Of a stretch of 20,727 bases of DNA, positions 9,812 to 16,981 are shown in pieces. Below the pieces are notes generated by a model. The model worked only from the letters and a program-made list of their open reading frames with translations. It searched no databases and had not been told where the DNA came from. Every line of letters begins with the position of its first letter. Position 1 is the stretch's first letter. This stretch comes from Aduncisulcus paluster (Eukaryota; Fornicata), in assembly GCA_024181965.1 (NCBI GenBank), contig BQXS01010957.1, forward strand, positions 1 to 20,727, given 5' to 3'. The position numbers and the translations under genes are program-made.

Positions 9812-10490
9812 CATCATTGAGATGGAAATATTCTCGGGACTCTCTTTCCAGCATTAATAATATGTTTTTTTTTTTTTCTTTTCTAATTCCTTTTTATTAC
9901 TAATCGTTCTCATCTTTTTTGTTTTGTTTTTTTGTTTTGCCAGATTTTCTTCTTATTATTTTCTCTATTTCCATACTAACCTATTGTGGCTAATTTTATG
10001 TAATTTATATGGTTTCATATAACATTACTCTTCTGTCTGATTTAGCATATTGTGATTCTTTCCCTTTCAAATGTTTCCTTGCTGTTTCTTACCTCCAAAG
10101 GGCGAATACTATATCTGAACATTTTATATTATATTATTTTATTATTACAAGACTTCATGTGTTTATTTCACTTGCAATGTGACTAAAAAAAAAATTTACT
10201 TTATTTTGGTTTCATATCATGGCCTCGGGCTCGTAAATTATGATAGATATTCATATATCTGTCTAGATATTGCATGTAATTGATTCGGGATGGATAATTT
10301 TGTCAGTTTTTTCTTCTGTTGTGACAACAGTGTTGTTGAAGCTGGAATAAAACAAGTGTCAAATAATAGTCCTTATAATCATCGATATTCTTCATCAATA
10401 CGGTTAAATTGTGCGTTTCGATTTGAAAATTTGTGTTGAACTGCCCTTCTTGAAGAAGAGCAAAAAATTCCATGCTCGATCTTAAGGAAT

Positions 10491-10529
10491 ATGGAAATAA
10501 AATTATGATTATAATTATAATATTTCCAT
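10491..10529. repeat. AT-rich inverted repeat upstream of PARG
   Basis: ATGGAAATA at 10491-10499 is the exact reverse complement of TATTTCCAT at 10521-10529. The spacer is itself nearly self-complementary. It could form a hairpin or cruciform in the PARG upstream region, but inverted repeats are common in AT-rich DNA. Confidence 0.5.
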
Positions 10530-10630
10530 TATATGGGTTATAATGAAAATATTAATTATGAAAATCTTAGTTACTATGTTAAATCTTGGTGAGGAGCATT
10601 TGTTCAAGTTTTTGGCCACAAAAACTGAAA

Positions 10631-13402
10631 ATGGTTCAATGGTTCACCATTCCAGGTGGCTGTAATTGGAAAAGTTATAAAAATGAGTTAAAAATAATTC
10701 AACACTCATGTATTAATGGTATCGCAACCGTCGAGGCTGTTGTCGATTGTTTTTTGAAATTACAGGAAATTAAGAGATGTGGAGACTTTCAAAAACGTTC
10801 TTTGACATTTATTTTCTCTGGAGCTTGCGATTTAGTTTCAAAACATAATGATCTATCATCTTCTCAAGTTCTTAATGATTCTATCGGAATGATGATTAAC
10901 TGTTGTCTTTTACTTGATCATAGGGATGGAATGGCTGATAAATTTGCAAAAATTTCTTCAAATAATCCTGTTTTTATTATTTCCCGTTTAATGTGTCTCT
11001 CGCTAAATGCTCTTGCCTTTTTAAATCTTTTTGATAATTATTCATATAATATGACCTTTCTAAAGTTTCCAGTGTCTCATTCTGGCAAGTATATTCCTGA
11101 AGATGGGATCCTCTTTCAGGTTGAGAAATGTGCTTGTATGCTCCAATACTTTATCGAGGCCAAATTTTCCTTTTCTGAGCTTGAAAAGAATTGTATTGTT
11201 CTTGTTCATCGTTCAATTTCAAAGAAATTTGTTCATGATGTTCTAAATCCCGAACCAATAATGAAATCTTCCAAAGGAAAGAAAAAGGGAAAGAAAAATA
11301 GATCAGTATATAGTAGTGATGAAATGGGAGTGTTTCTCGATGATTTCCATTATAAATCATTATATCCAACGTCGTGGGATATCTCTTCTGATCACTATGA
11401 AGCTATCATGGAGCAAAAACGGAAAGCAAGAAACCGACTCAAATTCAATTTTATTCCACAGTCCGTCCATAGTCATGGGGATACCGAGGTATGTCATGGC
11501 ACAAAACCCTCAATTACAATCTTATCGACGAAATCCTCTCTCCTCTCTCAGGAATTTATCTGTTCACGGACTGTTGGGGACTTTGCAAACAAGCACATCG
11601 GAGGTGGTGTGTTCGGTCGAGGAAGTGTCCAGGAAGAGATAATGTTTCTCACATGTCCGGACTTGTGTGTGAGTAAGTATTTATGTGAAGTTCTTGATGA
11701 TGAAAGTGCCGTGTGGATCTTCGGAGCACCATTAATCTCGAAATATGAAGGGTATAGTAGGAATTTTCGTTATGCCGGAAGAGTGAAGCTTCCAATTGAA
11801 TCGTATGGAAAAAAAAGTTCAGATAAAACTGATTCAATTCATCCGTTGTGCTTGTGTTCTGTTTCAGTGCAAGATATTCCCAAGGTTAAAATGGGTCAAA
11901 AAATATCTAAAACCCCAATTTCTCGTCAGATTAACATTTTGCCTTTTTGCATAACCGTGATGGATGCACTTCATTTTGAAGATAGCGGTTCTGATCTGTT
12001 ACAGCTTTGTCCTGGTAATTTTCTAAGAGAAGTTACAAAAGCCGTTGCAGCTTTTTCTCCTCCATCACTCCAACATATTCAAATTCGGGCCAGTGAGATG
12101 GGATCGGGATCATTGAGAACAGCGAGACCGTATTCTTATTCCGAGCTGATGAACAGCATTCTTGTTCTTTCACATGATGTTTGTTCCAACAATAATCCCT
12201 TGATCATTCGGACTCAGAACGTCAAAGATCTGTATGTTGGCGACCTCGTGAAGTGTAACTTCTATGACTCCGATTTGATCAATGAATGCATTGATTCGGA
12301 TGCTGGAGGGATAATGAAATTATTCTATCGACCGATTGTGAGTGGTCGGTGGGGATGTGGGGCCTTCAATGGTGATGGTCCCGTGAAAGGATTGGTGCAA
12401 ATGTTTGCACTATCAATTGCTAACTATCTGAACAGGGAGAAAATGGAGCAACAACTCAAGCAATCAGAGTATTCTCCTTCAGAATTTTTAATACATTTAG
12501 AACTGTGCCCATACAAAAACAAATCCGATAGTAAGTCATGGAAATCAATTGTAAAACGTATTTATTGTCGTGATATGTGTAGTTGTTTTCAAATATTATC
12601 CAATTTGGATAATTTCAGACAAGATGTGAAACAAAATGCAACATTGGCTGAATATATCAAATTTTGGGATCAATTTAATGAAGAAGAAGAAGAATCCCAA
12701 CCTGATGATCCTATTTTAGAGGCTGCTATAGTTCCTACAAAAGAGATTCAATCATCTGAACTGACTCAATCTTCCTTTGCAGAATCCATTCTATTGTCGA
12801 ATTCTGGTGGTGTATCATGTGACGTGTTATCATCTGTAATACCGTGTGATTCATCCTCCATTGTTCCCAGATCTGATCCAATACACGCCTCTTTAATACC
12901 AGAATATATCGATATATTCTCTGAAACTGTTTCTCAGAATGATGTTATTCCTCTAAATGCACCGATTGAGGTCAAAGATATGGAGGAGAGAAAAGAAGAA
13001 GAAGAGGAGGAGGGAAAAGAAGAAGAAAGAGAAGAAAAAGAGGAAGAAGAGGAGGAGGAAAAAGAAGAAGAAAGAGAAGAAAAAGAGGAAGAAGAGGAGG
13101 AGGAAAAAGAAGAAGAGGAAGAAGAGGAAGAAGGAGAAGAGGATGAAAAGAATGAAGAATCTTCGTCTGAATCTATTCAAACCCACATTTCCTCATTATC
13201 TATTACAATGGAAAGACAAATTGATTGCAAAGTTCCGAATCAACGTAAAATCTTTAGATTCTTTCGGAGAGTATCGTCTTCATTAATTTTATATAAAAAT
13301 CCTTTGCGTGAATATTATAAAAAACTTGAATTTCATTCTCTTTTTGACAAAACTCCCCAATATTCAAATCCATTGCAGAAAATTAGACAAAAGGCAAAAT
13401 AG
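10631..13402 (+). CDS. PARG: Poly(ADP-ribose) glycohydrolase (PARG) with long acidic tail
   Basis: 923 residues from the first in-frame ATG at 10631; the frame is open from 10583 but only a TTG lies further up. PARG cuts the ribose-ribose bonds of poly(ADP-ribose), reversing PARP action in DNA repair and signalling. The family signature is intact: D317-F-A-N, G324-G-G, then Q334-E335-E336, the two acidic residues of the active site. Also conserved are YEGYSRNFRYAG after it, MDALHF at 444-449, and GRWGCGAFNGD at 572-582. Residues 1-210 resemble the helical accessory part of the family. A Lys-rich insert (212-226, KSSKGKKKGKK) may be a nuclear signal. Residues about 785-845 are almost pure Glu with Lys/Arg, and the last 75 or so residues are basic. 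The tail is not part of the usual family. No intron is visible. The assignment is firm; the role of the tail is unknown. Confidence 0.93.
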   Translation: MVQWFTIPGGCNWKSYKNELKIIQHSCINGIATVEAVVDCFLKLQEIKRCGDFQKRSLTFIFSGACDLVSKHNDLSSSQVLNDSIGMMINCCLLLDHRDGMADKFAKISSNNPVFIISRLMCLSLNALAFLNLFDNYSYNMTFLKFPVSHSGKYIPEDGILFQVEKCACMLQYFIEAKFSFSELEKNCIVLVHRSISKKFVHDVLNPEPIMKSSKGKKKGKKNRSVYSSDEMGVFLDDFHYKSLYPTSWDISSDHYEAIMEQKRKARNRLKFNFIPQSVHSHGDTEVCHGTKPSITILSTKSSLLSQEFICSRTVGDFANKHIGGGVFGRGSVQEEIMFLTCPDLCVSKYLCEVLDDESAVWIFGAPLISKYEGYSRNFRYAGRVKLPIESYGKKSSDKTDSIHPLCLCSVSVQDIPKVKMGQKISKTPISRQINILPFCITVMDALHFEDSGSDLLQLCPGNFLREVTKAVAAFSPPSLQHIQIRASEMGSGSLRTARPYSYSELMNSILVLSHDVCSNNNPLIIRTQNVKDLYVGDLVKCNFYDSDLINECIDSDAGGIMKLFYRPIVSGRWGCGAFNGDGPVKGLVQMFALSIANYLNREKMEQQLKQSEYSPSEFLIHLELCPYKNKSDSKSWKSIVKRIYCRDMCSCFQILSNLDNFRQDVKQNATLAEYIKFWDQFNEEEEESQPDDPILEAAIVPTKEIQSSELTQSSFAESILLSNSGGVSCDVLSSVIPCDSSSIVPRSDPIHASLIPEYIDIFSETVSQNDVIPLNAPIEVKDMEERKEEEEEEGKEEEREEKEEEEEEEKEEEREEKEEEEEEEKEEEEEEEEGEEDEKNEESSSESIQTHISSLSITMERQIDCKVPNQRKIFRFFRRVSSSLILYKNPLREYYKKLEFHSLFDKTPQYSNPLQKIRQKAK
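13016..13105 (+). repeat. 45-bp tandem repeat in the PARG acidic tail
   Basis: Two identical 45-base copies, 13016-13060 and 13061-13105, each coding KEEEREEKEEEEEEE, followed by a partial third copy. The purine-only tract runs on to about 13150. The exact match at the DNA level, synonymous positions included, points to recent duplication by slippage or unequal exchange. Confidence 0.9.
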
Positions 13403-13534
13403 TGTATTTTCGGACTCGTTTATCATGAAATCATTATTGAATTTATTGTTTATTAGTTTTAAAAAACTGTTTTTTTCTTTCTTTTCGAGAATATGGAACC
13501 TTATATACTATACTATAATTTCACCGGAATAACA

Positions 13535-13581
13535 ACCTATCACCGATAGGTCCAGTAGTAGAGTATAGTGGTCCTATCGGT
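13535..13581. repeat. Three-arm inverted repeat able to form two exclusive hairpins
   Basis: Arm 1 ACCTATC (13535-13541), arm 2 ACCGATAGGTCC (13542-13553) and arm 3 GGTCCTATCGGT (13570-13581). Arm 2 can pair with arm 1 (7 bp, 3-nt loop) or with arm 3 (11 of 12 positions, one T-T mismatch, 16-nt loop). It lies 133 bases after the PARG stop codon. It may be a 3' UTR structure of PARG or a 3'-end signal; function is not known. Confidence 0.75.
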
Positions 13582-13718
13582 TGAATAAGCAGGATCACAC
13601 AGAAGACACATGCATTGCATTGTAAATCTTGGCCCAATTATTCACAATAATAGATATTGTGACAATAATGTTTATTTGGCGATGATTCTATAGTTCCTGA
13701 GAACTTCTCATTGAAGGT

Positions 13719-13759
13719 GTTACTGTACTGTACTATACGGTAATATACTGTACTGTAAC
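13719..13759. repeat. TACTGTA-rich inverted repeat
   Basis: GTTACTGTACTGTA at 13719-13732 pairs with TACTGTACTGTAAC at 13746-13759, with 12 of 14 pairs and two T-T mismatches. TACTGTACTGTA is also a direct repeat in both arms. It sits about 45 bases beyond the stop codon of the minus-strand gene at 13803. Confidence 0.65.
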
Positions 13760-13802
13760 ATAAAATTTGATCAGCAGGAATAAATAAATAAATTTCCAAG
13801 AT

Positions 13803-14852
13803 TTAACCTGAAGTATCTCCCTCACCCCAATAAGCATGACGATTTGGTGGACCCATACCTCTGCTGTCATTCGTCTCAGCTAAAATACGTTGAGTCCTTC
13901 GCACACGAACCAAATCATCAACAAGTGAATCATCTTGCTCCGAACTTCTTCTATCAGCACCACCAACACTGGCTTCAGTTCGAGTTTGAGATCTCCTTAC
14001 GGTCCGATCTCTTCCCCTACCTCCCCTTCGTCTCCGCCTTTGGGCCACAGCCTCGTCTTCCCGAACCTCATCAATCCATGAATCCAAGTTCGATGTCCAC
14101 AAATCAGTTTCTGAAAAACACCTCTTCCAAGCCTTTCTGCTGAGATATGTATACTTTTTGACATTTCCATACTTAACTCTTACACGGCTTATTAAAGACA
14201 AAATCAAGCGATCGTGTTCAAGAGAACTAAGTCGAATAAATCGTTGCCGCAGAGGATGAGACAATTCAAAAGAATCAATGGCTTTCAACAAAAAGTATTT
14301 AACTTCCCTTGCTTCAGTTGATGAAGGATTCAAAAAATCTTGAAGGAGGAAAAGTACGGCTCGATCAATAAGGTGATCAAATGATTTATCATATGAAGAT
14401 ATTATGTGTCTAAGAGTATCAGCTCTCTCAGGAGTAAGCTTCTCTGGGTCATATTGTTCGGCAATATGACGTTCAATGTCAGATTGTCTTCTATGTAAGT
14501 CATTCAAGGTATCAAAAACCTCTTTCATTTTGGTTCCGAGATCTAAAAAAGATTTTCGAAACTCCTTTTGAATAGAGCGAACACTACAAAGAGTGGCTCG
14601 TTGTCCCGCCGAAATAAACTCAATATAATCAAATAGTTCGCGCTTGTTGGATGGTAATAAAGCTTCGCCGATTTCCAAAGTAAAAGGGAATGTTGGCCGC
14701 CTTTGACCATCCGATATATCACTTCTTCCTAAAGGTTGTGATGAAATATCAATAGTAGGTATAAAAGGAGCGATTGGAGGTTGTATCTGGTCTTCAGTCA
14801 ACGAAAGACTTTCACTTCTGTTATCTCCCTGTGAAACTGATGGAGATGACAT
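13803..14852 (-). CDS. Unrecognised protein, helical core with Arg-rich patch
   Basis: 349 residues from ATG at 14852 to TAA at 13803-13805. I do not recognise a domain. Residues 1-55 are Ser/Pro/Gln-rich and probably disordered. Residues about 65-265 are rich in helix-forming residues with regular hydrophobic spacing; about 95-135 could be coiled coil. From 271 there is an Arg-rich patch (QRRRRRGGRGRDRTVRR) that could be a nuclear signal or an RNA-binding RGG-like stretch. The C-terminus is again polar. No signal peptide, membrane segment or Cys cluster is seen. It is divergent from the 276-residue gene at 15112 with 259 bases between the starts, so shared regulation is possible. The intact length and ordinary codon use support a real gene. 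Confidence 0.75.
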   Translation of the reverse strand: MSSPSVSQGDNRSESLSLTEDQIQPPIAPFIPTIDISSQPLGRSDISDGQRRPTFPFTLEIGEALLPSNKRELFDYIEFISAGQRATLCSVRSIQKEFRKSFLDLGTKMKEVFDTLNDLHRRQSDIERHIAEQYDPEKLTPERADTLRHIISSYDKSFDHLIDRAVLFLLQDFLNPSSTEAREVKYFLLKAIDSFELSHPLRQRFIRLSSLEHDRLILSLISRVRVKYGNVKKYTYLSRKAWKRCFSETDLWTSNLDSWIDEVREDEAVAQRRRRRGGRGRDRTVRRSQTRTEASVGGADRRSSEQDDSLVDDLVRVRRTQRILAETNDSRGMGPPNRHAYWGEGDTSG

Positions 14853-15111
14853 AATTTAGAACTCCTAATATTCTATTATTAAAAAAAAATTCAAAAGGCC
14901 TGTCCAAATACATATCATGTAGAATACGAGTTTCAAATGTCGGGGCGTCTAAATGTGGATCTTGCAGCGTAAACATTATTCAAATATTTATGGAAAATTT
15001 TTTGGGCGAAGGAAACCCGACAAAGTTAGATATGCGACCAAGATTTGAGATGACTCGCATAGTTTTCATTTCTAATTGAAAAAAACATGTCATTTGTCTC
15101 ATGTAATCAGA
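14853..15111. promoter_or_regulatory. Divergent intergenic region between two unrecognised genes
   Basis: 259 bases between divergent starts, with an A run at about 14881-14889. It should carry both promoters. No named motif is seen. Confidence 0.45.
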
Positions 15112-15942
15112 ATGGAAGATCACATTAAACATATTTTAGATGGACAACAACAGTTTTTTGAAAAAATACAGACATCAATCCACCGTTATGAGGCCAGACA
15201 GCGTGAATTAGAAGATCTAGTTGGTTCTTTGTTATCTGAATTGGAATTGACAAAAAAAGAATTGTCTGAGTTATCAACAAGAGTTGATTCTCAACAACAA
15301 AGTTTATCAAGTTCTTTTTCTCACTCTCCAATCCTTGATATCGAGGAAGTGAATCCCACTGAAAATCACGATTCCACAAAAAAAGTTATTGAATTTGAAA
15401 AGATTCAATTTGATGAGCAACAATCTCCGAAATTAAAACATATGAAAACGCCTCCCATTCCTTCACCTATCGAAATCGGGGAACTCATCTATCAATCTGT
15501 ATTTCAAAAATCTCAAGAAAAATCATTTTTACCGGAAACAACAAGGAAAGAATCAATCCCAATACTATCTCTTAGCCATCATTCTGAACATGAAAAGCAT
15601 CCTGATTCCCATTATCCTCCATCCTTTGAGGATTCTTTCATTCATCTTTCATCGATATCTCCCTTGGAAATTGGTCCTTATTCTTTCTTTTCACCACTTT
15701 CTCTTCAATCACCAAAATCTGAGGGGGAGTCTGAATGGGATGAAGGACTCGAACTTCGGGTGGGAACAAGAGTGGCCGAAATGATACGAAATATTAATCA
15801 AAGATCGCTATACAAAGTGGATTTGTCGTATTTTAAGAAGGATGATGTTGTTTTTGCCGTATTTTCTCGCTTTCTCGCCAATTTGGATCGGTATTTATCT
15901 CAATTTGATTCACGCTCCATGCCCAGCGATTCAGATAAGTAA
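15112..15942 (+). CDS. Unrecognised coiled-coil protein
   Basis: 276 residues from ATG at 15112 to TAA. The frame extends up to a TTG at 15076, but 15112 is the first ATG. Residues about 5-68 have heptad-like spacing of Leu and charged residues (HRYEARQRELEDLVGSLLSE and on), which suggests a coiled coil. Residues 69-210 are Ser/Pro/Glu-rich and probably disordered. The last 65 residues (ELRVGTRVAEMIRNINQRSL, then YFKKDDVVFAVFSRFLANLD) look like a small folded helical domain that I cannot name. A short motif PIEIGELI resembles TLEIGEAL in the divergent neighbour, which may be chance. No signal peptide or membrane segment. Confidence 0.75.
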   Translation: MEDHIKHILDGQQQFFEKIQTSIHRYEARQRELEDLVGSLLSELELTKKELSELSTRVDSQQQSLSSSFSHSPILDIEEVNPTENHDSTKKVIEFEKIQFDEQQSPKLKHMKTPPIPSPIEIGELIYQSVFQKSQEKSFLPETTRKESIPILSLSHHSEHEKHPDSHYPPSFEDSFIHLSSISPLEIGPYSFFSPLSLQSPKSEGESEWDEGLELRVGTRVAEMIRNINQRSLYKVDLSYFKKDDVVFAVFSRFLANLDRYLSQFDSRSMPSDSDK

Positions 15943-16247
15943 GGATGAGGATTTTTTCTTGAATTTATAAGATTGTTTTTAAAAAAGGCCTTTTATGAGA
16001 GGAGATACATTTTGGTTCAACTTCGAACATTGATATCTTATTAATTTTATTAAAAATCTACAATTATCATCAAAACAATCGAAGGTGAATCACAAATAGG
16101 ATGTATATTCGGACAAAATGACAATAATAACCCTCGAGAAAACAATAATGTAAATTAAGTATGGAAAGATGAATTGGAGTATTCAGTATTTGTCATCATA
16201 GATCTATTTGGACATGAATTTATAAAAATTTTTTAGAACAAAATATC
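15943..16247. other. Convergent intergenic region before RPB10 3' end
   Basis: 305 AT-rich bases between converging genes. They include the perfect palindrome AAAAGGCCTTTT at 15983-15994. I see no coding sequence or RNA gene here. Confidence 0.5.
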
Positions 16248-16653
16248 TCACTGAGCATCTTGTAAAGCTTGTTCTTGAGTCTTACCCCTAGCATATGGAT
16301 TGTACTGTAAAAGCTGATCAACAAGATCAACATGAGTCAAAATCATTCTTCTGCAGCAATATCTTGTTAATCCTAAGGCCTCTAGAGCTTCTCTATCAGA
16401 GGAGTATCAAAAAAAGAGCAAAAATGTAAGGAAAGAAATAATTGGGGGGGGAATAAGGGAAAAATGACAATAAACATACTTTTGAGATTTTCCATCGGCT
16501 AATAATTTTGTATATGTTTCATATAAGTTCCCTACAACGTAAAATAGAAAAAAAATAACAAGTTAGTGAAATATCATGAAAAAATCCAGAAAGAAAGAAA
16601 TAATGGGTAATACATATTTTTCCACAGGTAAAACAGCGAACTGGGATAATCAT
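16248..16653 (-). CDS. RPB10: RNA polymerase subunit Rpb10 (ABC10-beta), three exons
   Basis: Coding exons are 16653-16618, 16538-16480 and 16392-16248, joined to 79 residues plus TGA. Rpb10 is a small zinc protein shared by RNA polymerases I, II and III that helps assemble the Rpb3 side of the enzyme. The start [12 protein letters not shown], the VVGN that follows, and [16 protein letters not shown] then [11 protein letters not shown] match the family throughout. The zinc ligands are C7, C10, C44 and C45. The spacing between LL and ALxALGL is eight residues, as in known members, which fixes intron 2. The last 12 or so residues after QYNPYARG extend beyond the usual 67-70. The first intron is best read as AT-AC; a GT-AG alternative would give CGKIWNLY and lose the conserved VGN. 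No single open frame covers the gene, so it is easily missed. It is divergent from ABCE1. Confidence 0.9.
16393..16479 (-). other. RPB10 intron 2 (GT-AG)
   Basis: 87 bases, phase 2, from GTATGTTTATTG to CTCTGATAG. It has an in-frame TGA if retained. Removing it joins CAA AA to A GAA GCT and restores family spacing. The 3' end (CTGATAG) resembles a branch site placed right at the acceptor, as in the M3 gene intron. Confidence 0.85.
16539..16617 (-). other. RPB10 intron 1, apparent AT-AC intron
   Basis: 79 bases, phase 0, beginning ATATGTATTACC and ending CTATTTTAC. CACTAAC, a good U2-type branch site, lies inside, followed by a T-rich tract. The only AG near the end is TTGTAG, and using it (16613-16532, GT-AG) removes the conserved VVG. 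Reading through shifts the frame to an early TGA. The choice of AT-AC rests on protein conservation. Confidence 0.65.
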
Positions 16654-16981
16654 TGCTGATCTAGTTAGACAAATCAGATGAATTTGATATCTTCATGAAA
16701 CCTAATGAATTCGATATAAATGGATCATTCCTGCGATGATAACACCTCGTTAAAGCAATTTACTATATTTTTTTCCTTTCTATATCAGAGAATAAGAGGG
16801 GAATGGCAAAATATGCTGATTAATGAAGTATCTCTGTATAATAAAGATTGAGAACGGTTATAGGAGGTAACAACAAATTGATAAATCGTATTTTTGTTTC
16901 TTGGAACAAATAAGATACAGATATAAATCATCTAAAAATAGGTGATGATACAATATTGTTCAATCCACCATTTGGCACGCT
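16654..16981. promoter_or_regulatory. Divergent promoter region RPB10 / ABCE1
   Basis: 328 bases between two start codons pointing apart. It is AT-rich and has no coding sequence that I see. GATATC and GATATAAAT occur about 16687-16720. It should hold both promoters. Confidence 0.5.

Larger units (their letters stand above)
9495..10630. other. Long intergenic region between the RING gene and PARG
   Basis: 1136 bases without a gene I can support. It is very AT-rich, with poly-T runs near 9575 and 9865 and an A run near 10185. It contains a short direct repeat (9779-9811), overlapping palindromes around 10316-10336 (CTGTTGTGACAACAG and ACAACAGTGTTGT), and an inverted repeat (ATGGAAATA / TATTTCCAT, 10491-10529) about 100 bases before the PARG start. 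It presumably holds the RING 3' end and the PARG promoter. Confidence 0.6.
13403..13802. other. Convergent intergenic region, PARG and unknown gene
   Basis: 400 bases between two genes that point at each other. It should hold both 3' ends. It contains the two inverted repeats listed separately, and AATAAATAAATAAA at about 13778-13792. I see no coding sequence. Confidence 0.6.

Noticed and set aside
10290-10439. 49-residue open frame starting MDNFVSFFFCCDNS upstream of PARG
   Set aside because: No recognised family, no splice donor to link it to PARG, and it overlaps palindromes. It could be an upstream ORF, but I cannot support it.
10444-10459. Heat-shock-element-like CTTCTTGAAGAAG before PARG
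   Set aside because: Only one nTTCnnGAAn pair is present and such a short match is expected by chance.
10586-10630. Extending PARG to a TTG at 10586
   Set aside because: A eukaryotic start at TTG is unlikely; the first ATG is at 10631. The same applies to TTG 15076 for the 276-residue protein, whose ATG is at 15112.
12953-13286. Lys/Arg-rich and Phe/Leu-rich frames over the purine tract
   Set aside because: They are other-frame readings of the GAA/GAG repeat in PARG, with no independent support.
15983-15994. Palindrome AAAAGGCCTTTT as a terminator
   Set aside because: Short, and flanked by A/T runs. Bacterial-type terminators do not apply to a eukaryotic gene.
16539-16617. RPB10 intron 1 as a U12-type (minor spliceosome) intron
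   Set aside because: The donor is ATATGTATT rather than ATATCCTT, and the branch-like CACTAAC is the U2 form. A U2-type AT-AC intron fits better.
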